Of a stretch of DNA of 64,000 bases, positions 54,517-62,222 are shown piece after piece; positions within the stretch are counted from its first letter, which is position 1, and each line of letters starts with the position of its first letter. The stretch comes from Chryseobacterium ureilyticum. GTDB lineage: Bacteria > Bacteroidota > Bacteroidia > Flavobacteriales > Weeksellaceae. A program made the position numbers and the translations under genes. Location of the stretch: contig NZ_FTOL01000004.1 of assembly GCF_900156735.1 (NCBI RefSeq), forward strand, positions 310,001 to 374,000, written 5' to 3'. The notes beneath the pieces were generated by a model that worked only from the letters and a program-made list of their open reading frames with translations, did not search any database and was not told the DNA's origin.

Positions 54517-55122
54517 ATGAAAATAATCACCGCATTTTCTCTGATCATTTCCAGTCTGTTTTTTTCGCAGATCAAAGTGCCGGATGATTACAAAAAAATC
54601 CCGGATATTCTGGATGCTACGGAATATCTGTATCCATTCGTTATTCCAGGTAAAGAATATGAATATTGGAGAGTACTCACTAACGATCCTGATCCCGACA
54701 AAGCAATTATCTACGAAAGCCAGGCTCCTCTGTTTATGACTATCAATGAACCGTTTCCTGAAAAGGGATTCTTTCAAAAATGCGTTGGTGACAGCTGTTT
54801 TTCTTATATTCTTGCTTGTAAAGGCGGAAGAAGCGTTTATTTTTCCAATGAGCAGCAACTGAGGGATTTTATCGGAACGGTTGATAACATCCCTGAAGCT
54901 ATTTTACTGGCTAAGACTTATGGATACTCCATAGATACTCAAAATCGTTTTACAGGTTCTTATAAAATTGAAGACCATTCTATCTCCATGTATGTTTTGC
55001 TATCTAAAGGTTGTCCTGTAACTAAGGAATCATTTTTAATTAAAATCAATAGGAAAACGGGAAAACTCACCGCTACAAGCAATGGAATTTATTCAAAAAG
55101 TGAGGATTGTACTACTTTATAA
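54517..55122 (+). CDS. Secreted protein of unknown function
   Basis: The 201-residue protein starts at the ATG 54517 with a signal peptide (MKIITAFSLIISSLFFS). Residues about 25-125 are a mixed alpha/beta segment containing FQKCVGDSCFSYILACKGG, with three Cys that may form a disulphide; about 145-201 (TGSYKIEDHSISMYVLLSKGCPVTKESFLIKI) is another beta-rich part. I do not recognise the family. It stands alone between def and lpdA. Confidence 0.7.
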   Translation: MKIITAFSLIISSLFFSQIKVPDDYKKIPDILDATEYLYPFVIPGKEYEYWRVLTNDPDPDKAIIYESQAPLFMTINEPFPEKGFFQKCVGDSCFSYILACKGGRSVYFSNEQQLRDFIGTVDNIPEAILLAKTYGYSIDTQNRFTGSYKIEDHSISMYVLLSKGCPVTKESFLIKINRKTGKLTATSNGIYSKSEDCTTL

Positions 55123-55176
55123 TATTTGAAATATACACGACGATAAAATTTTATTAGAATATATATTATTTTTTGC

Positions 55177-55217
55177 CACGAATACACGAATAAAATAATC
55201 TTATTCGTGCATTCGTG
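55177..55217. repeat. Inverted repeat, copy of a dispersed intergenic repeat
   Basis: Arms 55177-55193 and 55201-55217 pair at 16 of 17 positions (CACGAATACACGAATAA) across a seven-base loop, between convergent genes. The same motif in reduced form is at 34491-34514. It may also act as a terminator, although no T run follows. Confidence 0.6.
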
Positions 55218-55282
55218 ACATTTAAAAGTGCTTTTTGTAGAAATCAGATATGTCTTACATTCTACTTTCTATAGTCTCTCTA

Positions 55283-56683
55283 TCAAATGTTAATTGCTCC
55301 TTGTCCTGATGCTATAAGATAAGCTTCTTTCAAAGTTTCTGAATATGTTGGATGTGCATAAGAAATCCTAAACATATCTTCTGCAGTCACTTCATACTCC
55401 TGCGCAATTACTCCTTGTGAAATCAGATCGGCAGCCCTTGCACCAATAATATGTACTCCCAGCACTTCTCCATATTTGGGATCCACTAAAACTTTTGCAA
55501 ATCCATCCGTATCCATAGAAGCTCTCGCCCTTGCACTGGCTGAAAAGGGGAATTTACCAACATTATAAGCAATAGCATTCTTTTTAAGATATTCTTCAGT
55601 ATATCCCACAGATGCTACTTCCGGCCAGGTATATACAACAGACGGAATACGATCATAATGAATATGATGTCTCTGCCCATTGATAGTTTCGGCAACCAAA
55701 ACACCTTCTTCTTCCGCCTTATGAGCAAGCATTGCCCCGCCTATTACATCACCAATAGCATAAATAGTAGGAATTGCGGTCCGGTTACTTTCATCTACTT
55801 TAATAAACCCACGATTATCAAGCTGTACATCTGTATTTTCTAATCCCAATCCTTTTATATAGGGACTTCTCCCGACGGCTACCAAAATATAATCGGATTC
55901 TAATTCATTTTCTGCTCCGTTTTTATCTTTAAAAAATACTTTAGCTGCAGAATCTGAACTTTCTGTTTTATAAACTGATTGTCCTAAACGGATATCAACT
56001 CCTTCTTTTCTAAGAATTTTCTGAAGATTTTTTCCTAATTCGTGATCCATCGCTGCAATCAGATGATCGGCATATTCAAGAATGATAACCTGAGTTCCGA
56101 TTCTATTAAAAATAGCAGCCATTTCTACTCCAATTACTCCGCCACCGATGATAATCATAGATTTTGGTTTTTCTTCCAGAGATAAAGCTTCTGTAGAGGT
56201 AATGATTCTTTTTTTGTCAATTTCCACTCCAGGAATGGTAGATGGCTTTGAACCCGTTGCAATGATATAATTTTTAGCAGAAATTTCTTTGGATTCTGTT
56301 TCATGAACTACTTTAATAGTTGTATTATTAATAAAACTTCCCGTACCTCTCAAACGGGTAATTTTATTTTTATTCATTAAAAAATCAAGCCCGCTGGTAT
56401 TCTTATCAACGACTTCGGATTTTCTTTTGTACATCTGAGAAAAATTGAGCTCGATCTTATCTAGCTGTATTCCATGTTCATTAAATTTATGATGAGCTTC
56501 AGCATAATGATGTGTGCTGTCCAGTAAAGCTTTTGTTGGGATACAACCCACGTTGGTACAGGTTCCTCCCAATGTTTCATACTTTTCAATGATTACTGTT
56601 TTGTAACCTAACTGTGCGCTTCTTATAGCGGCAACGTATCCTCCGGGTCCTGAGCCAATCACGGCAATGTCATAGTTTTCCAT
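55283..56683 (-). CDS. lpdA: Dihydrolipoyl dehydrogenase
   Basis: The 466-residue flavoenzyme reoxidises lipoamide of pyruvate, 2-oxoglutarate or branched-chain dehydrogenase complexes, with NAD+. Evidence is the FAD site GSGPGGYVAAIRSAQLG, the redox pair in GGTCTNVGCIPTKALL, the second Rossmann GGGVIGVEMAAIF and the catalytic HPTYSE. Length is standard. It is not beside other dehydrogenase-complex genes, and it is divergent from an HxlR regulator with a long operator between, so its expression may respond to a signal such as redox stress. That control is inferred. Confidence 0.95.
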   Translation of the reverse strand: MENYDIAVIGSGPGGYVAAIRSAQLGYKTVIIEKYETLGGTCTNVGCIPTKALLDSTHHYAEAHHKFNEHGIQLDKIELNFSQMYKRKSEVVDKNTSGLDFLMNKNKITRLRGTGSFINNTTIKVVHETESKEISAKNYIIATGSKPSTIPGVEIDKKRIITSTEALSLEEKPKSMIIIGGGVIGVEMAAIFNRIGTQVIILEYADHLIAAMDHELGKNLQKILRKEGVDIRLGQSVYKTESSDSAAKVFFKDKNGAENELESDYILVAVGRSPYIKGLGLENTDVQLDNRGFIKVDESNRTAIPTIYAIGDVIGGAMLAHKAEEEGVLVAETINGQRHHIHYDRIPSVVYTWPEVASVGYTEEYLKKNAIAYNVGKFPFSASARARASMDTDGFAKVLVDPKYGEVLGVHIIGARAADLISQGVIAQEYEVTAEDMFRISYAHPTYSETLKEAYLIASGQGAINI

Positions 56684-56711
56684 TTGATTTATTAATTATT
56701 TATGATTAAAT

Positions 56712-56764
56712 TTACTTGCAAAATAAAAGCAAAATTAAAACAAACACTTTTATTTTGCAAGTAA
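56712..56764. promoter_or_regulatory. Perfect 18-base inverted repeat, candidate HxlR operator
   Basis: Arms 56712-56729 (TTACTTGCAAAATAAAAG) and 56747-56764 are exact reverse complements, separated by 17 bases. The repeat lies in the gap between divergent lpdA and the HxlR-type gene and encloses the -7 box of lpdA. An HxlR dimer binding both arms would cover the lpdA promoter and probably its own. Confidence 0.7.
56730..56737 (-). promoter_or_regulatory. -7 promoter box for lpdA inside the operator spacer
   Basis: TAATTTTG on the minus strand, a perfect TAnnTTTG, 46 bases upstream of the lpdA ATG, between the operator arms. Confidence 0.6.
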
Positions 56765-56782
56765 TATTTTTAAATTAAAACT

Positions 56783-57190
56783 ATGAGTAAAAAAAGATCA
56801 GACTGTCCCATCAGTTGTTCATTGGAAATATGGGGTGATAAATGGTCGTTGCTTATCATCCGTGATCTGATGCTAAAAAAAGAGTGTACTTATGGAGATT
56901 TTCTGAAAGGAGGAGAAAAAATAGCAACTAACATCCTTGCTACAAGGCTTCAGAATTTAGTGGATAATGAAATCATCGGTAAGAAGGATCATCCGGATAA
57001 TAAGTTGAAAATATTGTATTTCCTGACTCAGAAAGGTATTGATTTGATTCCTGTGATTGTTGAAATTAATCTATGGGGAGATAAATATCTTACGATTCCT
57101 GACGAAAGGAAAAAACTATTGGAAGAAATTAAAAAGGATAAAGAAGACTTCATCAAAAGAGCTAAAACTTACCTGTCCCAAAATATTTAG
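56783..57190 (+). CDS. HxlR-family transcriptional regulator
   Basis: The 135-residue winged-helix regulator has the family N-terminus CPISCSLEIWGDKWSLLIIRDLM (with Cys8 and Cys12 positioned as in redox- and aldehyde-sensing HxlR members), then the recognition segment NILATRLQNLVDNEIIGKK and the wing. The cysteines may sense electrophiles. It is divergent from lpdA across the inverted repeat, and a YqhD-type aldehyde reductase gene follows 165 bases downstream, so lpdA and the reductase may share its control. Regulation is inferred from layout. Confidence 0.92.
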   Translation: MSKKRSDCPISCSLEIWGDKWSLLIIRDLMLKKECTYGDFLKGGEKIATNILATRLQNLVDNEIIGKKDHPDNKLKILYFLTQKGIDLIPVIVEINLWGDKYLTIPDERKKLLEEIKKDKEDFIKRAKTYLSQNI

Positions 57191-57327
57191 TTTAAATCCG
57201 AGATAACAAACTTGTGGAAGTTTAAAAGCTCTTTAATTTTTATGGTAACTATTACATGATAGCTTTCATTAAATTTAATAATAGCAATTTTAAAATTTCA
57301 TTAACTCAATATTCCCTTTTCATTCCG

Positions 57328-57335
57328 TAAATTTG
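57328..57335 (+). promoter_or_regulatory. -7 promoter box for the YqhD-like gene
   Basis: TAAATTTG, a perfect TAnnTTTG, 20 bases before the ATG at 57356. Confidence 0.65.
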
Positions 57336-57355
57336 ATTCAAATAAATTTAGAACA

Positions 57356-58519
57356 ATGCTTAATTTCGAGTTTAAAAATCCGACTAAAATACTTTTTGGA
57401 AAAGGCGAAATCGCTAAAATCTCCAAAGAAATACCTAAGGATGCTAAAATATTAATGATCTATGGTGGTGGAAGTATCAGAAATAATGGTGTTTACGATC
57501 AGGTAAAGGAAGCTTTGAAGGATCATGAGCTGTATGAGTTTGGTGGAGTTCCTGCCAATCCTGAATACGAAGTACTGATCAAAGCGGTAAGTTTTATTAA
57601 AGAAAATGATATTAATTATCTTCTTGCCGTAGGTGGTGGTTCTGTAATTGATGGAACTAAATTCATTTCTGCAGCAGCAAATTTTGATGGTGAACCTTGG
57701 GATATCTTAAGAAATCAGGTAAGAACTTTTGAAGATGAAGGAATGCCTTTCGGAAGTATTTTAACGCTTCCTGCGACGGGTTCTGAAATGAACTCAGGAT
57801 ATGTAATTTCAAGAAGAGAAACCAATGAAAAGCTATCTTCAGGAGGTCCGGGGCTTTTTCCGCAGTTTTCTGTGTTAGACCCTGAAGTGATCAGATCTAT
57901 TCCTAAAAACCAGATTGTGAACGGGCTTACCGATGCTTACACTCACGTTTTGGAACAATATATGACGGCTCCTTCTTCTGCTGATCTTCAGGAGAGAATT
58001 GCTGAAAGTATCTTAATCAGTCTTCAGGAAACGGCTCCAAAAGTATTGGCTGATGATTTCAACTATGATGCTGCAGGAAACTTTATGTGGTGCTGCACAA
58101 TGGCGTTAAACGGGCTGATCCAGAAAGGTGTAATTACAGACTGGGCTGTACATGCAATGGGTCATGAACTGACTGCTTATTTCGGTATTGATCACGCAAG
58201 AACATTAGCTATTATTGCTCCGTCTCATTATCGTTATAACTTTGAAGATAAAAAAGGAAAATTAGCTCAATACGCTGAAAGAGTTTGGGGAATCAAAGAT
58301 GGTACGTTGGAAGAAAAAGCAGAACTTGGAATCAAAAAACTGGAAGAATTTTTCCACAGTTTACATATTAAAACCAAACTTTCGGAATACACAGAAGACT
58401 ATAAAGGAACAGCTGAAAGAGTAGAAAAAGCCTTTACAGACAGAAACTGGATGGGACTTGGCGAATACAGAAAACTGACTCCTCAGGATGCATCGAAGAT
58501 TGTGGAGATGAGCTACTAA
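57356..58519 (+). CDS. yqhD: Iron-containing alcohol dehydrogenase, YqhD-like
   Basis: The 387-residue enzyme (the same length as E. coli YqhD) reduces short-chain and lipid-derived aldehydes with NADPH. Evidence is GGGSVIDGTKFI (nucleotide loop), LPATGSEMN, the metal ligands in GLTDAYTHVLEQY, and HAMGHELTAYFGIDHARTLAI. In E. coli yqhD is induced by aldehydes. It lies close to the HxlR gene but has its own promoter. Confidence 0.92.
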   Translation: MLNFEFKNPTKILFGKGEIAKISKEIPKDAKILMIYGGGSIRNNGVYDQVKEALKDHELYEFGGVPANPEYEVLIKAVSFIKENDINYLLAVGGGSVIDGTKFISAAANFDGEPWDILRNQVRTFEDEGMPFGSILTLPATGSEMNSGYVISRRETNEKLSSGGPGLFPQFSVLDPEVIRSIPKNQIVNGLTDAYTHVLEQYMTAPSSADLQERIAESILISLQETAPKVLADDFNYDAAGNFMWCCTMALNGLIQKGVITDWAVHAMGHELTAYFGIDHARTLAIIAPSHYRYNFEDKKGKLAQYAERVWGIKDGTLEEKAELGIKKLEEFFHSLHIKTKLSEYTEDYKGTAERVEKAFTDRNWMGLGEYRKLTPQDASKIVEMSY

Positions 58520-58880
58520 GGTTCAATATTTTGAGTTCAGAGTTTAAAGTTCAAAGCTTATAAAAGCGACTACTTTAGCTTTAAATCATTTCTATAAAAA
58601 CATATATAAAGCGGGCTGAGGTCCGCTTTTTTGATATGAAATAGAAGTAAAAACATGTATTATTTCAATTTTTGTCATCATTTTAAAATGAGGAATATTG
58701 ATAATCATCATTTGAATCAATTTAATTATTCTTCTAATAATCTTTAATTTGTTTAATCTCTTTTTTTTAACTCTCAGCCCATATTTGTTCTTATCACAAA
58801 CATTTGTTTAAAATTTCACGATTTCATTACATATATTTCAAATTTATTTATATTTTAGCATATTCTTAAAATTTGTGAAA
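58520..58880. other. Gene-free spacer with a terminator
   Basis: About 360 bases. It holds the terminator at 58608-58629 and a low-complexity run near 58530-58558 with GAGTTCAGAGTTTAAAGTTC, which looks like degenerate repeat sequence. The rest is AT-rich; TA-AAA-TTTG ahead of the next gene is one base out of spacing for a -7 box. Confidence 0.45.
58608..58629 (+). terminator. Intrinsic terminator after the YqhD-like gene
   Basis: Arms 58608-58614 (AAAGCGG) and 58623-58629, extended inward by a G-U and a C-G pair around a four-base loop, with a T run after. Confidence 0.8.
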
Positions 58881-59342
58881 ATGAAAAAACAGCTACTTTT
58901 ATTTGCCTTTTCTGCCCTGGCACTTACTTCTTGTAAAGATGATGACCTTCAAGCTTATGAAATGGATATGATGAAGGGAGATTGGAAGGAAGTAAAAAGG
59001 GAAGTAATCTCAGGAAAAGACAATAAAACAGTGCTTGATACTGAAATTATCACGGGATGTGCAGCCAAAAACACACTTTTCTTCAAAACAGACTTTACAA
59101 TGAGCTATACAGCTTATATAGGAACTGGTACAGATTGTCAGGTTTCTCAAAAGACTACAGGATCATATACTTACGATCAGGAAACCAAAATCTTAGGATT
59201 TAAAGTTGCAGATGAAGATCCTCAAAACTACAGAATTGATATTTTAACAAGTAAAGATCTTAGAGTAGCCGAATTATTTGGCAGCTATGATCAGGACGGA
59301 GATAAGATTCCGGATGTTACTTATGTTACTTATAAAAGATAA
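58881..59342 (+). CDS. Lipocalin-like lipoprotein
   Basis: Starting at ATG 58881 (a GTG at 58875 is also open), the 153-residue protein has a lipoprotein signal (MKKQLLLFAFSALALTSC) followed by K-D-D-D, an acidic surface-export-type signal. The body fits the lipocalin-like family of Bacteroidetes: MMKGDWKEVKRE, then strands with TGSYTYDQETKILGFKV and a late D-x-D-x-D stretch (YDQDGDKIPDV). A ligand is not known. A good terminator follows. Confidence 0.78.
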   Translation: MKKQLLLFAFSALALTSCKDDDLQAYEMDMMKGDWKEVKREVISGKDNKTVLDTEIITGCAAKNTLFFKTDFTMSYTAYIGTGTDCQVSQKTTGSYTYDQETKILGFKVADEDPQNYRIDILTSKDLRVAELFGSYDQDGDKIPDVTYVTYKR

Positions 59343-59346
59343 ACCT

Positions 59347-59371
59347 AAAACTCCCGCTGATCGGGAGTTTT
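59347..59371 (+). terminator. Intrinsic terminator
   Basis: Perfect ten-base arms 59347-59356 (AAAACTCCCG) and 59362-59371, five-base loop, T run. Ends the lipocalin-like gene. Confidence 0.85.
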
Positions 59372-59406
59372 TTATTACTTTTATCTCAAATTTAAATCTG
59401 AAAATA

Positions 59407-60063
59407 ATGAAGAAGATTCTATCAGCATTTCTATTGCTGTGTTTTATCATTGCCTTTTCGCAGGAAAAAAAGCCGATGTTCTGGCTAGACATTCAAAATT
59501 TCAAAAAGGAAGATCAACAGAACCCGCCGCCTAAAGATGCTATTCTGTTCTTAGGAAGTTCATCATTTACCAAATGGACGGATGTAGCAGACTATTTCCC
59601 AACTAAAACCATCATCAACAGAGGTTTTGGAGGATCAAGACTTACAGACCTTAACGATTTTGCGGACGATCTATTATCACCTTATCAGCCCAAGCAAATC
59701 ATTATCTACTGTGGCGAAAATGACTTTGCCGATAATCACAAACTGAAAGCAAAAGTAGTGGTTAACAGATTCAAAAGCTTTTATAAAAAGATCCGTGAAA
59801 GATTTCCAAATATAGAAGTAGATTATATTTCTATCAAATATTCTCCAAGCAGAGAGGTGATCTGGCCTCAAATGAAAGAAGCCAACAAAAAGATCGCTGC
59901 TTTCATGGAAAAAGAACCAAATGCTGAATTCATTGATGTTACAAAAGCAATGCAGGACGCTAACGGAAATGTAAGAAAGGATATTTTTGTGGAAGATATG
60001 CTTCACTTTAAACCGGAAGGTTATCAGATATGGACGAAGGTGATGACTCCTTATATGAAGTAA
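59407..60063 (+). CDS. Secreted SGNH/GDSL-family hydrolase
   Basis: The 218-residue protein starts at the ATG 59407 with a signal peptide (MKKILSAFLLLCFIIAFSQ); earlier start codons in frame, back to 59278, overlap the previous gene. SGNH blocks: FLGSSSF (nucleophile Ser52), NRGFGGSR, the oxyanion YCGEND (Gly103, Asn105) and Asp197-x2-His200 in EDMLHF. It probably hydrolyses an ester such as a lipid or acetyl group on carbohydrate; substrate unknown. Confidence 0.9.
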   Translation: MKKILSAFLLLCFIIAFSQEKKPMFWLDIQNFKKEDQQNPPPKDAILFLGSSSFTKWTDVADYFPTKTIINRGFGGSRLTDLNDFADDLLSPYQPKQIIIYCGENDFADNHKLKAKVVVNRFKSFYKKIRERFPNIEVDYISIKYSPSREVIWPQMKEANKKIAAFMEKEPNAEFIDVTKAMQDANGNVRKDIFVEDMLHFKPEGYQIWTKVMTPYMK

Positions 60064-60084
60064 GAAATACATTCATCAATTGAT

Positions 60085-60123
60085 AAAGAAAAACGATTCC
60101 AAATATTGGAATCGTTTTTCTTT
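60085..60123. terminator. Strong bidirectional terminator, overlapping a stop codon
   Basis: Perfect 18-base arms 60085-60102 (AAAGAAAAACGATTCCAA) and 60106-60123 with a three-base loop. It lies between the convergent SGNH and DEAD-box genes and includes part of the DEAD-box stop codon (60122-60124). Confidence 0.9.
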
Positions 60124-61474
60124 ATTTCTTTCTCTTCGATTTAGAGATTGCTTTTTGTTGTGCTCTGTTGGCTCCGAATTTCTTAGGTGCCTTTCTTTTC
60201 GATGGACCACCCCAGTTTTCTTTTGTATTTTTAGCCTTTTTCTCATGGAAAGCTCCTCCACCCTCGTTCAGTTTTACCTGTGCCGGGTTTTTCATCACTA
60301 TCTCATCTTTTTCGGAAGCAATTTTATTAGGGTTTATTTTTACTCCTTCAGGGAAGTCAATAAACTTCAATTCCTTATCCATCAATAGCTCAATATCAAG
60401 AACTAGAGGCTCTTCCTTCTTGGTTACAAAAGTTATTGCCTTACCTTCTTTATCTGCTCTACCTGTTCTACCAATTCTGTGGATATATTGTTCGGGAATA
60501 TCCGGTGTTTCAAAGTTGATGACGTGGGTAATATTAGAAATATCCAGACCTCTTGCCATTACATCTGTTGTGATCAAACCTCTGATTTCTTCATTTTCAA
60601 AGCTTTTCATTGCCTTAAGTCTGTAGTTTTGAGACTTATTTGAGTGAATCACATCAAACTGTTCTGGGAAAAGCTCATCAATTTTGGTAAATAAAAGATC
60701 GGCGTGCTTCTTATTATTATTAAAAATCAACACTTTAGACATATCCTCGTTATTTTTCAACAAGTGTTCAAGTAAGTTGATCTTTGTATTAAAGTTCTCT
60801 ACTTTATAAGCTGTCTGTTCAATTTTTTCAAGTGGTGTTCCTGATTTTGCTAATGAAATCTCTACCGGGCTTGCAAAATATTCATCTAACATATCGTCCA
60901 CAGCTTCTGTCATTGTTGCAGAGAAAAGAATATTTTGTCTCTTCTCCCTCATCATTTCAAAAATATGGGTCAATTGTGGTCTGAAACCAAGGTTAAGCAT
61001 CTCATCAAACTCATCAATGATCAATTTTTGTACTTCCTTAAGGGAAATAGCATTATCTATGGAAAGGTCCATCACTCTACCTGGAGTTCCTACTAAAATA
61101 TCACATCCATCATTAAATAGAAGTTTCTGGGTATTGATGTTTTTTCCACCATATATTCCGATTACTCTTGCTGTAATATTTTCTGTCAGTTTTTCAAGGA
61201 TTTCCGTTACCTGTACCACCAATTCTCTTGTAGGAACAAGTACCACAACAGTTGGATTTCCAGTTTTACTGTATTTCCATGTTTTCAGAACGGGTAAAAG
61301 ATAAGCCAGCGTTTTTCCTGTTCCAGTCTGTGCAATTCCCATTACGTCTCTTCCGGAAAGGATAGGCTTTAAACTCTTCTCCTGAATAGGTGTAGGTTCA
61401 AATAATTCTAAATCCGCTAAAACATCAAGAATTTTAACCGGCAGGTCAAAATCTGCAAAAGTGAGTTTTTCCAT
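60122..61474 (-). CDS. DEAD-box RNA helicase (RhlE/DbpA-like), DEFD variant
   Basis: The 450-residue ATP-dependent RNA unwinding enzyme has the Q-motif (PTPIQ), motif I AQTGTGKT (48-55), motif Ia PTRELV, motif III SAT and motif VI HRIGRTGR. Motif II is DEFD (154-157) in place of DEAD; the two catalytic acids are kept. The C-terminal ~70 residues are basic (ENWGGPSKRKAPKK..., KSKRKK at the end) and probably bind RNA, for example in ribosome assembly. It starts four bases after a perfect -7 box. Confidence 0.93.
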   Translation of the reverse strand: MEKLTFADFDLPVKILDVLADLELFEPTPIQEKSLKPILSGRDVMGIAQTGTGKTLAYLLPVLKTWKYSKTGNPTVVVLVPTRELVVQVTEILEKLTENITARVIGIYGGKNINTQKLLFNDGCDILVGTPGRVMDLSIDNAISLKEVQKLIIDEFDEMLNLGFRPQLTHIFEMMREKRQNILFSATMTEAVDDMLDEYFASPVEISLAKSGTPLEKIEQTAYKVENFNTKINLLEHLLKNNEDMSKVLIFNNNKKHADLLFTKIDELFPEQFDVIHSNKSQNYRLKAMKSFENEEIRGLITTDVMARGLDISNITHVINFETPDIPEQYIHRIGRTGRADKEGKAITFVTKKEEPLVLDIELLMDKELKFIDFPEGVKINPNKIASEKDEIVMKNPAQVKLNEGGGAFHEKKAKNTKENWGGPSKRKAPKKFGANRAQQKAISKSKRKK

Positions 61475-61478
61475 TTTG

Positions 61479-61486
61479 CAAAGATA
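61479..61486 (-). promoter_or_regulatory. -7 promoter box at the DEAD-box helicase start
   Basis: TATCTTTG on the minus strand, a perfect TAnnTTTG, only four bases before the ATG at 61474. Confidence 0.5.
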
Positions 61487-61639
61487 AGTATTAATATGTA
61501 GAAACTGAAATCAGGTTTTTAAGGGATAAATAACAGGAAACTTTTCAATAGAAAATCTTTAATTGTTCTGGCACAAAATTTCAACCTAAATACCTGACAA
61601 TAATCAATCTTAAACTCTTAATTTTAAATAAGAAGCGGA

Positions 61640-62149
61640 TTAATTAACCCTTACACTTTTACTTGTTATTCTAATATCATCGTCTTTCCATTCACTGGTT
61701 GTAATAATGACATTTCCTCTCTTTTTAGGATCTTTTTTGATCGGAAACTTACCTTCTTCCCACTGGCTACAATGCGTTGAAATAGGCGTAACCATAGGTC
61801 TCCACCCTGTTTTGCTTAAAGTATAAACATAGAATGGATGCCAGCAACTTGTACACCAATTAGGATAAAAACCTATATCATCCTTGCCATCATTATTAAG
61901 ATCTCCAAGATTATACAAAGCTCCTCCTTTAGCGGGTGAAATAACGAACGGTTTTATGTTTTTATCACTGAAATAGATAGTTGTTTCACATGTTCCGTCA
62001 CATTCATCGGTGCAATCGGCTACTTTAGCATAAATATATTCTTTGGTTCCATTTCCATCAAAGTCTCCCTCAAGTTTTTCTTCGATTTTCTCCTGTGCCA
62101 TACAGAAAGAGTTACAAAGAGTTACTGTGGTTATAATTAGTTTTTTCAT
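61640..62149 (-). CDS. Secreted Cys-rich protein with calcium-type motifs
   Basis: The 169-residue protein has a signal peptide (ending CMAQ). Two D-x-D/N-x-D/N-G loops are visible (GDFDGNGTKEY and GDLNNDGKDD), as in FG-GAP/VCBS and EF-type calcium sites. There are about ten cysteines overall, counting one in the signal region, clustered in DCTDECDGTCE and WCTSCWH, which suggests disulphides or metal binding. I do not recognise a family. Its function is unknown, and it is not cotranscribed with either neighbour as far as can be seen (73 bases to the kinase gene stop). Confidence 0.75.
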   Translation of the reverse strand: MKKLIITTVTLCNSFCMAQEKIEEKLEGDFDGNGTKEYIYAKVADCTDECDGTCETTIYFSDKNIKPFVISPAKGGALYNLGDLNNDGKDDIGFYPNWCTSCWHPFYVYTLSKTGWRPMVTPISTHCSQWEEGKFPIKKDPKKRGNVIITTSEWKDDDIRITSKSVRVN

Positions 62150-62170
62150 TGTTTTATTTTTTAATGGTAC

Positions 62171-62190
62171 GAGATGCGAGGTTAGAGGGA
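62171..62190. repeat. Related copy of the GATGCGAGGTT repeat
   Basis: GAGATGCGAGGTTAGAGGGA at 62171-62190 shares GAT(G/A)CGAG-(G/T)TT with both arms at 104-230. It lies in the gap upstream of the Cys-rich protein. Confidence 0.3.
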
Positions 62191-62222
62191 TAAAAATCAG
62201 AATCTCACAACCTGCAATTCTA

